Source: Paracoccaceae bacterium (GTDB lineage: Bacteria > Pseudomonadota > Alphaproteobacteria > Rhodobacterales > Rhodobacteraceae). From it: a DNA stretch of 64,000 bases. Shown here piece by piece: positions 55,035 to 64,000 of the stretch. The stretch spans positions 372,001 through 436,000 of the forward strand of contig SDAL01000002.1 of NCBI GenBank assembly GCA_004153385.1. The letters run 5' to 3'. How positions within the stretch are numbered: the first letter of the stretch is position 1; the number at the start of each line of letters is the position of its first letter. A model generated the notes under the pieces. The model searched no databases, was not told the origin of the DNA, and was given only the letters and a program-made list of their open reading frames with translations. Made by a program: the position numbers and the translations under genes.

Positions 55035-56417
55035 ATGTCCCTTCTGGATCGCCTGCGTGATGCCATCGGTGCACAGTATGTTTTAACCGGCACGGATACG
55101 GCCGGTTTTGGCGAGGAATACACCGGCCATTATCACTGGACCCCGCTTGCGGTCTTGCGTCCCGCCTCTACCGCAGAGGTCGCAGCCGTTATGGCAATCG
55201 CCCATGAAACCGGCACACCCGTTGTGGCCTGTGGCGGGGGCACGGGGCTGAACGGAGGACACGAGGCCGAAGGTCGCCTGATGCTGTCGCTGTCACGGTT
55301 GAACCGGATCCGCGATATCAATCCGGCGGCGCGCACGGTCGCGGCAGAGGCGGGCGTTGTGCTGGAGACGCTACAGAATGCGGTGGCGCCGCATGATCTG
55401 ATGTTTCCGCTGTCGTTCGGGGCCAAGGGGTCTGCCATGGTGGGTGGGTTCTTGTCGACCAATGCCGGCGGCTCCAACGTTGTGCGCTATGGCAATGCGC
55501 GCGCGCAATGTCTGGGTCTGGAAGTGGTCATGGCCGATGGCCGGATCATGAACCTGATGACCGCGCTTCACAAAGACAACACCGGATATGATCTGCGCAA
55601 CCTGATGATCGGGGCAGAAGGGACGCTGGGCATCATCACAGCCGCCATGCTGCGTTTGGTGCCAGAGCCGCGCGCCCGCGCCACAGCCCTGCTGGCGATG
55701 ACGGGCTTTGGCCCTGCGCTGGCGCTTTTGAACCGGCTGCAGGCGGGAACCGGCGGCGCGGTGGAGGCCTTTGAATACCTGCCCGATCTTTTCTGGGACC
55801 GGCTGGCGCGCTACAAACCCGAACTTGGCTGCCCGATTGCCCCGCAAAAGGTGAATATCTTGCTGGAAATCGCCACGACCGTTCCGGGGGAGGACCCTCA
55901 GGCACGTCTGGAAGATCTGTTGGCGGGACCGCTCGAGGCAGGCGAGATCACCGATGCGATCATCGCCTCGTCAGAGGCGCAGCGCGCCAAACTGTGGCAC
56001 ATCCGCGAATCCGCCGCCGAAGTGACGCTGAATGAAGATCCCATCGTGGATACGGATGTCGCCCTGCCGCTGGATCTGGTGGCGCCGTGGCTTGATCGCA
56101 TGAACGCGCGGCTGGTCACGATGGACCCTGCGGCCCGCGCCATGGCCATTGGCCATCTGGGCGACGGTAATCTGCATTACACCGTGTATCCCAGCGCCCC
56201 TGCGTTGGTGACCCCGATACGCGATGCGATCTCGCAAGAGGCGGTCGCGATGGGGGGCACTTTTTCGGCAGAGCATGGGGTGGGACTTTCCAAGCTGGGG
56301 TCCATGGCGAAATACAAAGACCCTGTGGCGTTAGAGGTGATGCGCGCGATCAAGGCCGCGCTTGATCCGAAAAACATTCTTAATCCCGGTAAAACGGTGC
56401 CTGCGTCCAAGGATTGA
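55035..56417 (+). CDS. FAD-binding 2-hydroxyacid dehydrogenase (D-lactate/D-2-hydroxyglutarate type)
   Basis: A 460-aa vanillyl-alcohol-oxidase-fold flavoprotein. The FAD domain has PVVACGGGTGLNGGHEAEG and GAKGSAMVGGFLSTNAGGSNVVRYGNAR; the C-terminus has the catalytic GHLGDGNLHY and the ending EHGVGLSK-KNILNPGK. This is the pattern of D-2-hydroxyglutarate or D-lactate dehydrogenases. No iron-sulfur partner follows, so it probably reduces an electron-transfer flavoprotein or quinone. ATG at 55035 is chosen. Confidence 0.87.
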   Translation: MSLLDRLRDAIGAQYVLTGTDTAGFGEEYTGHYHWTPLAVLRPASTAEVAAVMAIAHETGTPVVACGGGTGLNGGHEAEGRLMLSLSRLNRIRDINPAARTVAAEAGVVLETLQNAVAPHDLMFPLSFGAKGSAMVGGFLSTNAGGSNVVRYGNARAQCLGLEVVMADGRIMNLMTALHKDNTGYDLRNLMIGAEGTLGIITAAMLRLVPEPRARATALLAMTGFGPALALLNRLQAGTGGAVEAFEYLPDLFWDRLARYKPELGCPIAPQKVNILLEIATTVPGEDPQARLEDLLAGPLEAGEITDAIIASSEAQRAKLWHIRESAAEVTLNEDPIVDTDVALPLDLVAPWLDRMNARLVTMDPAARAMAIGHLGDGNLHYTVYPSAPALVTPIRDAISQEAVAMGGTFSAEHGVGLSKLGSMAKYKDPVALEVMRAIKAALDPKNILNPGKTVPASKD

Positions 56418-56694
56418 GCGGGCGCGCCTGTTCAAAGACCGGCGGGGCACCGCCGCGACACGCTGCTGCACAAGGGGGGTGTCGCAACAAAGCGGCAGCG
56501 CGACAGAGTGTCACCTGTTTTTCTGGGTCTGTCTTGCGTCGCTGGTGCGGATGCATGACACATATAGCCGGGGGCGCGGTGTGGCCCGTATCTGTCTTGT
56601 TCAGGCAGAGAGAAACCTTGTTGATCATATCACGGTTCGTGCAGCTGACATCCGGATGCCACAGCTCGCACGCCTGATTTCGGAAGCCAATGCG

Positions 56695-57900
56695 ATGCGC
56701 CCACAGAAAAAAATGATCCTGACCGACCCGGCGCTGCTGTTGACTGCGGCACTTATGGTGCTTTTCGGGGCGCATGTGGCCTCGCTTTTGCCACAAGCCT
56801 CGACGATGGCTGTGACGGTATTCGGTCTGGATGATCGGGCCTATTCGGTCATTCTGGTCGTGGCGTCGGTCGTGGCTGTCACCAGCTCGGTGGGATTCGG
56901 TATCATGGCCGACCAGCGCGCCAACCGGCGGCGTATCGCGCTGGTCTCGGCGGGGTTTTTGACCATTGGCACGGCGGGTATGACCCTGATGCCCAGTACG
57001 CCTGCGTTCATCGTGGCGCATGCGCTGTTTATCCCGCTGGCCGGATCGCTGTTCGGGCAACTGTTCGCATTGGGGCGGCTGGCCGCGTCGATGTACCCCA
57101 AACCCGAGCGTGAGGCGATCCAGTCCACGCTGCGGGCGTTTTTTGCGCTGCCATGGGTGATTGTGCTGCCGCTCTGGTCGCTTGCGTTCAAGGCAGGGGC
57201 CACGCTTACGGTCATTTATCCGGTCTGTCTGGCGCTGTCGCTTAGCGTTCTGGTGCTGGTCTGGCTGTTTTGGCCACGAGACGGGGCGACCCGCTGGCCG
57301 GACCCGAAATCGGGACTGAATTTCCGCCAGTCCTTGGGCGAGATGGCCGATCTGGGCATTCTCGCGCGTGTGCTGGCGCTGGGGGCGGTGAACGGGGCGG
57401 TCGTGCTTTATCTGGTGCTGATCGGCCTGATCTTTGCGGTCACACCCGGACGCGGGGCGAGTGATGTGGCCATTTATGCGGGGATCGTGGCGGGGCTGGA
57501 GGTTCCGCTGATGCTGGCCCTGCCGGTGTTGGCCGTGCGGTTGAACCGCGTGACGATGATCCTGATCGGCACCATGATCTACTGCGTGCATCTGGCGTTT
57601 TTGCCCGTGTTGGCGGCCAGCCCGTGGGTCTGGAGCCTGACACTGTTCGGGGCATTGGGGGGCGCGTTTGTGCTGACCCAGCCCTTGGCCTATCTGCAGG
57701 ATCTGCTGTCGGCACGCCCTGGGGCGGGGGCTGCGCTATTGGCGCTGCAAAAGTTGATCGGCGATGTGTCGGGGGCGGGCGTGTTCGCGCTTGGCACATT
57801 GCTTGCGGGCTATGGTCTGGTCGCGGCGATGGGCGCGGGGCTTGCGCTATTTGCGGCAGGCGCGCTGTTTGTGATGGACCGCCGTCGCCCCGGATTTTGA
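56695..57900 (+). CDS. MFS transporter
   Basis: A 401-aa major facilitator with about 12 membrane helices. The loop between helices 2 and 3 reads GIMADQRANRRRIALVS, a version of the MFS motif. Substrate unknown; the overall look is of an SetA-like or drug exporter. ATG at 56695 is chosen since helix 1 (LLLTAALMVLFGAHVASLL) follows it; the long open frame upstream is unlike protein. The 277-bp gap after the FAD gene shows nothing else. Confidence 0.82.
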   Translation: MRPQKKMILTDPALLLTAALMVLFGAHVASLLPQASTMAVTVFGLDDRAYSVILVVASVVAVTSSVGFGIMADQRANRRRIALVSAGFLTIGTAGMTLMPSTPAFIVAHALFIPLAGSLFGQLFALGRLAASMYPKPEREAIQSTLRAFFALPWVIVLPLWSLAFKAGATLTVIYPVCLALSLSVLVLVWLFWPRDGATRWPDPKSGLNFRQSLGEMADLGILARVLALGAVNGAVVLYLVLIGLIFAVTPGRGASDVAIYAGIVAGLEVPLMLALPVLAVRLNRVTMILIGTMIYCVHLAFLPVLAASPWVWSLTLFGALGGAFVLTQPLAYLQDLLSARPGAGAALLALQKLIGDVSGAGVFALGTLLAGYGLVAAMGAGLALFAAGALFVMDRRRPGF

Positions 57901-57938
57901 AGGCATCCGGCCGCCGGCCCATCCGGCACTCCGCGCCG

Positions 57939-58712
57939 TCAGGGGCGTGCGCTTATGCCCGCGCCGGACGACGTGCCGCCTTGCCCGCGGGCGTCTGCCG
58001 CGTCGTGGTCCTCGGGGATGCGCGCCAGTAGCTCCAGCACTTTTGGCCCCAATGCCGCCACCACCAGATCAACTCCGCGCGCCGACGGATGCACCCCGTC
58101 ATTTTGCACGAGTGTGGTCAGGGCTGTGCCACCGGCGCGGGCCTCGGCCAGGGGCGCTAGGATATCGGGCACCAGAACCGCGTTATATTCGGCGGCCAGA
58201 TCGGGATAGATGGCGGTGAAATCGCGCTGGTATTGTGCGCCGTAATTGGCAGGCACGGGCACGCCGGCCAGCAGGACCGGCAGGTCACGGTCCGCAAGTG
58301 TCTGCATCATGGCCTCAAGGTTGGCGCGGGCCTCGGCGGGCTGTAATCCGCGCAGCAGATCGTTGCCGCCCAACGCCACCATCACCGCATCCACAGTGTC
58401 ATCAAGCGACCAGTCCAGCCGCGCCCGCCCGCCTGCGGTCGTATCCCCGGACACACCTGCGTTGATAACGGTGACATCCGCGCCATGCGCGCGCAGCCAC
58501 GCCTGAAGGTTGGGCACAAGCCCGTCGTCAGGGGCCAGCCCGTACCCTTGTGTCAGGCTGTCGCCAAACGCCAGAAGTGTGTATTGCTCGGCCTGCGCGG
58601 CCATTGGCAGCGCCATCAGTACCCCCGTGATGCCAAGTTTGTGAAGTGCATTCCACGCCCCGGACCGGTTTGATCGGACACAGGTTTTTAGAAATTTCGT
58701 TGGGTTGATCAT
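57939..58712 (-). CDS. tesA: Arylesterase/lysophospholipase (TesA-like GDSL hydrolase)
   Basis: A periplasmic SGNH hydrolase of 257 aa. A signal region ([15 protein letters not shown]) precedes the blocks [11 protein letters not shown] (catalytic Ser), [18 protein letters not shown] and DGVHP (catalytic Asp and His). It is divergent from ybbA-ybbP, the conserved arrangement of tesA. The ATG at 58712 overlaps the ybbA ATG on the other strand; the next internal ATG codons would cut into the signal peptide. Confidence 0.88.
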   Translation of the reverse strand: MINPTKFLKTCVRSNRSGAWNALHKLGITGVLMALPMAAQAEQYTLLAFGDSLTQGYGLAPDDGLVPNLQAWLRAHGADVTVINAGVSGDTTAGGRARLDWSLDDTVDAVMVALGGNDLLRGLQPAEARANLEAMMQTLADRDLPVLLAGVPVPANYGAQYQRDFTAIYPDLAAEYNAVLVPDILAPLAEARAGGTALTTLVQNDGVHPSARGVDLVVAALGPKVLELLARIPEDHDAADARGQGGTSSGAGISARP

Positions 58713-59415
58713 GACAGAGACGGTGCTTTCCTTGCAAAACGTGCATTTAGAACTTGCCGGGAATACGGGCCCGGTTGAAATTCTGCACGGTATCTCGCTC
58801 AAGGTCCAGCGCGGCGAGAGCATTGGCCTGACCGGCCCCTCGGGCTCTGGCAAATCTTCGTTACTCATGGTGATGGGCGGGCTGGAGTTGCCGACCCGCG
58901 GCGAGGTCGGTGCCTTGGGGCACGATCTTTCGGCGATGTCCGAAGACCAGCTGGCATTTTTCAGGCGCGGCAATATGGGGATCGTGTTCCAAAGCTTCCA
59001 TCTGCTGCCCACGATGACCGCGCTGGAAAATGTGGCGCTGCCGATGGAAATCGCGGGCACATCCGAGGCGTTTGAACGCGCCCGGGCGGAGCTGGACGCC
59101 GTAGGTCTGGGCCATCGCTGCGCGCATTTTCCCAGCCAGATGTCGGGGGGCGAGCAGCAGCGTGTGGCCTTGGCCCGTGCCCTTGCGCCGCGCCCCGCGC
59201 TGATTTTGGCCGATGAACCCACCGGTAATCTGGACGAGGCAAACGGCACGCAAATCATGGATCTGTTGTTCGATTTGCGCGACCGTCACGGGGCCACGCT
59301 GGTTTTGGTGACCCATGCCCGCGATCTGGCGGCCCGCTGTGATCGGGTGATCCGTCTGCGCGACGGGCAGATAGATGCTGATGGGGCCCAACCGCTTGCG
59401 CAGGCCGTCCGATGA
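58711..59415 (+). CDS. ybbA: ABC transporter ATP-binding protein, YbbA (LolD-like)
   Basis: A 234-aa ATPase of the LolD/MacB group: Walker [10 protein letters not shown], signature [15 protein letters not shown], Walker [14 protein letters not shown]-loop VTHARD. It pairs with the FtsX-type permease that starts four bases before its stop. The complex is an exporter or mechanotransmission system next to tesA in many proteobacteria; what it moves is not settled. Confidence 0.92.
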   Translation: MTETVLSLQNVHLELAGNTGPVEILHGISLKVQRGESIGLTGPSGSGKSSLLMVMGGLELPTRGEVGALGHDLSAMSEDQLAFFRRGNMGIVFQSFHLLPTMTALENVALPMEIAGTSEAFERARAELDAVGLGHRCAHFPSQMSGGEQQRVALARALAPRPALILADEPTGNLDEANGTQIMDLLFDLRDRHGATLVLVTHARDLAARCDRVIRLRDGQIDADGAQPLAQAVR

Positions 59416-61931
59416 GCGCGGTTCTGACCATTGCACGGCGTGAATTGCGCAGTGGTGTGCGTGGATTTTGGGTGTTTTTGCTGTGTTTGATGCTGGGGGT
59501 CGCAACTATTGCCGCCGTCGGGTTGGTGCGCGCGGCAATCACGCAGGCTCTTGGGGATCAAGGGGCCGCCCTGCTGGGGGGCGATGCGCAATATGCATTC
59601 ACCTATCGTCGCGCCACGCCAGAAGAATATGACTGGATCGACACCCGCGCAAACGCGGTTTCGGAGACGATCGAATTCCGCTCCATGTTGCGCCGCGGGA
59701 CCGGCGCGGATCTTGAAACCGCGTTGACGCAGGTCAAGGCTGTAGATGACCGCTATCCGCTGGTGGGCGCGTTGACCCTTGATCCGCCGGTGGATGTGGC
59801 AGCACTTGCGCCGGGGGAGCAAGGTGACCCCCATCCGGGCGCCTTTGTCGACCCTGTTCTGGCCGACCGTCTGGGTCTGAAGGTGGGCGATCTTTTCGAC
59901 TTGGGTGATACCACCTTCCAGATGCGTGCCCGGTTGCTGCGCCAACCTGATGATACCGGTGTGGGCCTGTCGCTCGGGCCGCCCACGCTTGTGGCCCGCG
60001 ATGCGATTGAAGGCAGCGGGTTTCTGGCCCCCGGTGCGCTTTACGAGAGCGAATACCGCGTGCTGTTACCCGAGGATACGGATCTTGATGCCCTGCGTGC
60101 CAGCGCGGACGAGGCATTTGCACAATCGGGCATGCGCTGGACAGATCGTCGGCGCGCCTCGCCGGCGGCGGAGCGGTTCGTGACCAGACTGGGATCGTTT
60201 CTGGTGCTGGTCGGGCTGGCAGGGCTTGCCGTGGGCGGCGTTGGTATCTCGGCCACCGTGTCGGCATGGCTGGAACGCAAGGCTGATACAATCGCAACAT
60301 TGCGCGCGCTCGGTGCCACGGGCCGCATGATCCGCTGGATTTTCCTGTTACAACTGGGCGGGTTGATCGTTTTGGGCGTAGGGCTGGGGCTGGCCTTGGC
60401 GATTGTATCGGTCTGGGCCGGCGCGGGGGTGTTGGCCGATATTCTGCCAGTTGCGGTCGATTTGCATCCGCGTGCCATGCCGCTGTTGGAGGCTGCCATT
60501 TTCGGGTCCCTTGTGGCGGCGATCTTCGCGCTTTGGCCGTTGTCGCGCTTGTCGGGGCTGAAGGTGGCGCGGCTTTACCGCGATGCGGATGCAGGCGGCG
60601 GGCGTCCGGGCCTGGTCGCGCTTTTGGTGATTGCTGCGCTGGTCGTGCTGCTTTTCGGTGCAGCGGTCGCATTTTCGGGCCTGCCCAAACTGACCTTGGG
60701 CGCGCTGGCGGGCGTGGCTTTTGCGCTTGGCTGTCTGGCGCTGATCGGGCGGCTGGTGCGCCGTCTTGCAAGGATCTGGGCCAAACATGCACGCGGGCGC
60801 CCCATGTTCCGGCTGGCGCTTGCCGCCATAGGCGGGCCACGCTCGGAGGCCCTGCCGGTGATCTTGTCGTTGGGTTTGGGGCTTTCGGTCCTGTCGGCGG
60901 TGGGTCAGATCGATGCAGGATTGCGCGGCGCGATTGCAACTGATCTGCCCAAACAGGCACCGGCCTATTTCGTGATTGATATCCAGCCCGATCAGCTGCG
61001 TCCGTTCGAGGATCAACTGGCGCGCACCCCGCAGGTAAGCAAGGTGGAAACCACGCCGATGCTGCGCGGGGTCATCACCCAGATCAACGGCCGTCCGGCG
61101 CGCGAGAACCATCCCGATCACTGGGTCTTGCGCGGTGATCGCGGGGTGACCTATTCCTCCACCCCGCGCGAGGCGATTACGCAAGGCAGCTATTGGCCGC
61201 GCGATTACACAGGTCCGCCACAGATCAGCTTTGCCGCGCAGGAGGCGGCAGAACTGGGCCTGAAAATCGGCGATACGCTGACCGTCAATATCTTGGGGCG
61301 CGATATCACGGCGCCGATCACCTCGTTTCGGGATGTGGATTTTTCGACGGGCGGGATCGGCTTTGTCGTGACATTCAACCCCTCGGCACTGCAAGCCGCG
61401 CCCCATACCAATCTGGCCACGATCTACGCGCCACCCGAGGCAGAGGCGCAGATCCTGCGCGATCTGGCGCGGAACTTCCCCAATATCACCGCCATCAGGG
61501 TGCGTGATGCCGTCAACCGTCTGAGCGAGGCACTGGGCGCAATCGCGCGGGCCACTTCGCTTGCGGCAGGGGTGACGTTGCTGACAGGGTTCGTGGTGTT
61601 GATCGGGGCTGCCGCCGCAGGCGAGCGCGAACGCGCATGGGAGGCGGCGCTTCTCAAAACGCTCGGGGCAGGGCGCGTGGCCATTCTGTTGAGCTTTGCG
61701 GGGCGCTCGGCACTGCTGGGCATGGCTGCAGGTTTGATGGCCGTGGGCTTTGGCGCGGCGGCCAGCTGGGCGGTGCTAAGCGCAGTTATGGATCTGTCGT
61801 TCAGGTTCGACTGGAGCGTGGCATTTGCGATCGTGGGCGGCGGGATCTTGGCCACGCTGGGCGCAGGTCTGGTTTTTGCGTGGCGGCCCCTGGCTGCGCG
61901 TCCGGCGGCGGTCTTGCGCGCAAGGGACTGA
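59412..61931 (+). CDS. ybbP: FtsX-family ABC permease, YbbP type
   Basis: An 839-aa permease with about ten membrane helices in two FtsX-like blocks (helices near residues 255-400 and 715-830) separated by large periplasmic domains. The opening [19 protein letters not shown] and the segment EREREAWE-like GERERAWEAALLKTLGAGR before the last helices are typical of YbbP. ATGA overlap with ybbA shows coupling. Confidence 0.92.
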   Translation: MSAVLTIARRELRSGVRGFWVFLLCLMLGVATIAAVGLVRAAITQALGDQGAALLGGDAQYAFTYRRATPEEYDWIDTRANAVSETIEFRSMLRRGTGADLETALTQVKAVDDRYPLVGALTLDPPVDVAALAPGEQGDPHPGAFVDPVLADRLGLKVGDLFDLGDTTFQMRARLLRQPDDTGVGLSLGPPTLVARDAIEGSGFLAPGALYESEYRVLLPEDTDLDALRASADEAFAQSGMRWTDRRRASPAAERFVTRLGSFLVLVGLAGLAVGGVGISATVSAWLERKADTIATLRALGATGRMIRWIFLLQLGGLIVLGVGLGLALAIVSVWAGAGVLADILPVAVDLHPRAMPLLEAAIFGSLVAAIFALWPLSRLSGLKVARLYRDADAGGGRPGLVALLVIAALVVLLFGAAVAFSGLPKLTLGALAGVAFALGCLALIGRLVRRLARIWAKHARGRPMFRLALAAIGGPRSEALPVILSLGLGLSVLSAVGQIDAGLRGAIATDLPKQAPAYFVIDIQPDQLRPFEDQLARTPQVSKVETTPMLRGVITQINGRPARENHPDHWVLRGDRGVTYSSTPREAITQGSYWPRDYTGPPQISFAAQEAAELGLKIGDTLTVNILGRDITAPITSFRDVDFSTGGIGFVVTFNPSALQAAPHTNLATIYAPPEAEAQILRDLARNFPNITAIRVRDAVNRLSEALGAIARATSLAAGVTLLTGFVVLIGAAAAGERERAWEAALLKTLGAGRVAILLSFAGRSALLGMAAGLMAVGFGAAASWAVLSAVMDLSFRFDWSVAFAIVGGGILATLGAGLVFAWRPLAARPAAVLRARD

Positions 61932-62079
61932 GGCGGCCAAGCCCCCGAAACCGCGTCGCGGGGAGCGCACCCCCCGCTTGCGCGACCCGGTCAGGATCAG
62001 GAGGGATCGACAAAAGGCAAGGCTTTCAGATGGCGGGCATGGGGCCGCACAGCGCCTGCATCCGAAACCCTGCACGCAC

Positions 62080-62556
62080 TCAGGCGCGCAGGCCGGTTTC
62101 TTGCAAAATACCACGGCGTTTGGCTTCATAGTAATAGCCGCTGGAATACCACTTTACCGCACGATCTTGCGAGCCATCGGCACACATCCACGCGCCACGC
62201 AGGTACTTACCGGCGTATTTCAGATTGGTTTCGGCATCCAGAAGGTCGTGAGGATTGCCCCTGAACCCCATCGTGCGGGCAGTTTGCGGCAAAATCTGCA
62301 TCAAACCGAAATAGGGGCCATTACGCGCGCTGGGGCGATACCCGCTTTCGCGCTGGATCACGCGATGGGTCAGGCTGCGCGGCATGCCATAGGCGTCGGA
62401 ATAGCGGTTGATCAACCGCCGCAATTCAGCCGTTTCGTTGGGATTAAGCCCTTTAACGCGCGGATCGGCAAAGTTCATGCGATCTGCATCGGGCGATGAT
62501 CCACAAGCCGCAAGGGCCAAGAACCCCAAACAGGCACCACGGCGGGACAACAGCAT
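62080..62556 (-). CDS. Lytic transglycosylase lipoprotein
   Basis: A 158-aa outer-membrane lipoprotein with lipobox LAAC (Cys18) and an SLT-type domain: catalytic Glu in QRESGYRPSARNG (residue about 69), GLMQILPQTA, and NLKYAGKYLR. It would cleave peptidoglycan to 1,6-anhydro-muropeptides. A GGAGA ribosome site lies upstream. At the short end of the family, consistent with a catalytic domain only. Confidence 0.9.
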   Translation of the reverse strand: MLLSRRGACLGFLALAACGSSPDADRMNFADPRVKGLNPNETAELRRLINRYSDAYGMPRSLTHRVIQRESGYRPSARNGPYFGLMQILPQTARTMGFRGNPHDLLDAETNLKYAGKYLRGAWMCADGSQDRAVKWYSSGYYYEAKRRGILQETGLRA

Positions 62557-62708
62557 CTAATACTCTCCGGAAAGGATATACCGCGCCGACCCTAGCAATG
62601 GCACGTGGCGGGGGAAAGCATGCTTGGGCGACGTGGCGTCAGATCGGCGGGAAATTGCCGGTGGCGGGTCACGGCGTCACGGCGTCACATGGCCCGCAAA
62701 TGCGCCGG

Positions 62709-64000
62709 CTACAGCTTTACCCGCCTTAAGCGCAGCGCATTGCTGACCACGAATGTCGAGGAAAACGCCATGGCCGCCGCCGCCAGAAGCGGCGATAAGC
62801 CCGGCCCGCCAAAGGGCACAAGCACCCCCATTGCGACCGGGATCAGCGCGGCATTATAGGCGAAGGCCCAAAACAGGTTTTCGTGGATATTGCGCATGAC
62901 CTTTCGCGACAGGGTGATCGCGCGGGCCACCCCTTGCGGGTCGCCCTGCATCAAGACCACGTCCGCCGCCTCGATTGCGACGTCCGTGCCGGTGCCGATC
63001 GCAAGACCCACATCCGCTGCTGCAAGCGCGGGTGCATCATTGATGCCGTCACCGACAAACGCCAGTGTGCCTTGCGCCTTGAGATCCTCGATGGCGCGCA
63101 CTTTGCCATCCGGCATGACGCCCGCGATGACATGTGAAATCCCCAGCTGTTTGCCGACAGCCTGTGCCGTGGCCTCGGTGTCGCCTGAAATCAGAACGAC
63201 CTTGATCCCGCGGTCCTGCAGCGCCGCAATGGCGGGGCGCGCTTCAGGTTTTACCGGATCGGAGACGGCGGCGAGGGCGGCCAGTTGCCCGTCCACCGCA
63301 ATCCATACAGGCGTCTTTCCGTCTTCGGCCAAGGCCCGTGCCGCAGGTTCCATTGCGGCGGTGGCGATGCCTGCCTGCGTCATGGCGCGCAGGTTGCCGA
63401 TGACGATTGCGTGCCCGTCGGCCTGCGCGGTCAGGCCCAGACCGGTCTGGGTTTTCACCCGTTTGGCCTGTGCTGGCGCCAGCCCGCGTGCCTGTGCGCC
63501 ACGGATGATGGCTGTGGCAAGCGGATGCTCGGACCGGCCCTCGGCGCCGGCCGCAAGCCTGAGGGCCTCCTCGGCGCTGATCGGGCCACCGGCCTCCAGC
63601 AGATCTGTCAGATCGGGATGGCCCTGCGTCAGGGTGCCGGTTTTATCAAAGGCCACGGTTTTCGATTCCGCCAGCCGTTGCAGCGCATCGCCACGTCGAA
63701 ACAGCAGCCCCGCCTGCGCCGCGCGGCCCGTGCCCACCAGAATGGAGACCGGCGTAGCAAGGCCCATGGCGCAGGGGCAGGCAATAATCATCACCGAAAT
63801 CGCGGCCACCAGCGCGGCGGTCAATCCCGCATCAGCCAGCATCCATATTCCGAATGTCAGCACAGACAAAGCGATGACAACCGGCACAAAGACCCGCGTG
63901 ACCCGATCCACCATCGCCTGCACGGGCAACTTGCTGCCTTGCGCCTGCTCGACCATGGTGATGATGCGCGACAATACCGTATCGCCCCCTGTCGCGGTCA
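62709..64000 (-). CDS. Copper-type P1B ATPase, 3' part
   Basis: The last 430 or so residues of a heavy-metal P-type ATPase; the 5' end lies beyond the window. It has TGGDTVLSRIITMVE, the membrane metal site CPC in IACPCAMGLATP, phosphorylation motif DKTGTLTQG, SEHPLA, and GDGINDAPALA. CPC with the ending STFVVSNALRLR indicates Cu+ export (CopA type). Confidence 0.92.
   Translation of the reverse strand, partial: TATGGDTVLSRIITMVEQAQGSKLPVQAMVDRVTRVFVPVVIALSVLTFGIWMLADAGLTAALVAAISVMIIACPCAMGLATPVSILVGTGRAAQAGLLFRRGDALQRLAESKTVAFDKTGTLTQGHPDLTDLLEAGGPISAEEALRLAAGAEGRSEHPLATAIIRGAQARGLAPAQAKRVKTQTGLGLTAQADGHAIVIGNLRAMTQAGIATAAMEPAARALAEDGKTPVWIAVDGQLAALAAVSDPVKPEARPAIAALQDRGIKVVLISGDTEATAQAVGKQLGISHVIAGVMPDGKVRAIEDLKAQGTLAFVGDGINDAPALAAADVGLAIGTGTDVAIEAADVVLMQGDPQGVARAITLSRKVMRNIHENLFWAFAYNAALIPVAMGVLVPFGGPGLSPLLAAAAMAFSSTFVVSNALRLRRVKL

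Noticed and set aside
56362-56694. N-terminal extension of the MFS open frame.
   Set aside because: The sequence is Cys/Arg-rich, unlike protein, and overlaps the end of the upstream gene; the transporter starts at 56695.
58713-59258. Upstream part of the tesA open frame, antisense to ybbA.
   Set aside because: It is the shadow of ybbA; signal peptide and family length fit a start at 58712.

Overview
The window looks like chromosomal DNA of a marine-type alphaproteobacterium of the order Rhodobacterales (Roseobacter group). Reasons: moderately high GC, an F0 operon atpI-B-E-b'-b with no F1 genes, an FnrL-type regulator divergent from hemN, a DUF5928 GT14 glycosyltransferase, a MoxR/DUF58/DUF4159 locus, and next to sdhC the remains of mesaconyl-CoA hydratase, which I recall as the sdhC neighbour in Rhodobacter. 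I see no rRNA, tRNA, insertion sequence, prophage or CRISPR array. This is core genome with small accessory pieces.

Layout. 1-126 is the 3' end of an unrecognised gene. 155-1057 is a heavily decayed mesaconyl-CoA hydratase gene. 1196-1773 holds two small TM2 membrane proteins. 2155-5979 is the succinate dehydrogenase operon sdhC-D-A-(lipoprotein)-B, preceded by two perfect 14-bp palindromes 21 bp apart. 6180-6800 has a 57-aa protein and an ArsR regulator. 7027-9709 is the F0 ATP synthase operon with a good promoter and terminator. 9784-14943 carries a GntR/FadR regulator, an OmpA lipoprotein, an AraC/alkyltransferase fusion, nth, a PfkB (adenosine) kinase and a PAP2 phosphatase. 15001-17932 pairs a sulfotransferase with a GT14 glycosyltransferase, then a HIT protein. 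18040-23692 has an orphan ABC ATPase, a zinc-finger protein, polA and a cation diffusion facilitator.

23746-32365 contains a glycosyltransferase, DUF1285 and the MoxR-DUF58-DUF4159-large membrane protein operon. 32499-39085 has a membrane-anchored cytochrome c and the yejABEF-type peptide ABC transporter. 39183-43566 is an oxygen-response island: hemN and fnrL share a short intergenic FNR box, followed by phzF, a lipoprotein and a tandem universal stress protein with its own FNR box. 43898-50519 holds a D,D-peptidase with a SPOR domain, a HAD hydrolase, clpS, an RsmC-like methyltransferase, an unusual SDR, a lipoprotein and hemF. 50639-54957 has a DEAD-box helicase, a small lipoprotein, and divergent hemE and hemC. 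55035-64000 has an FAD oxidase, an MFS transporter, tesA divergent from ybbA-ybbP, a lytic transglycosylase lipoprotein and the 3' part of a copper P-type ATPase.

How it fits together: respiration (sdh, F0, cytochrome c) and haem synthesis (hemC, hemE, oxygen-dependent hemF, oxygen-independent hemN) dominate, with FnrL as the likely local oxygen switch. The most interesting points are: the decayed ethylmalonyl-CoA pathway gene; the twin operator before sdh; a lipoprotein embedded in the sdh operon; two FNR-dependent promoters with identical geometry, one of which predicts a leaderless hemN mRNA; an SDR lacking its catalytic lysine; YejB with two cysteine-paired periplasmic insertions; and a tesA/ybbA pair whose start codons overlap.
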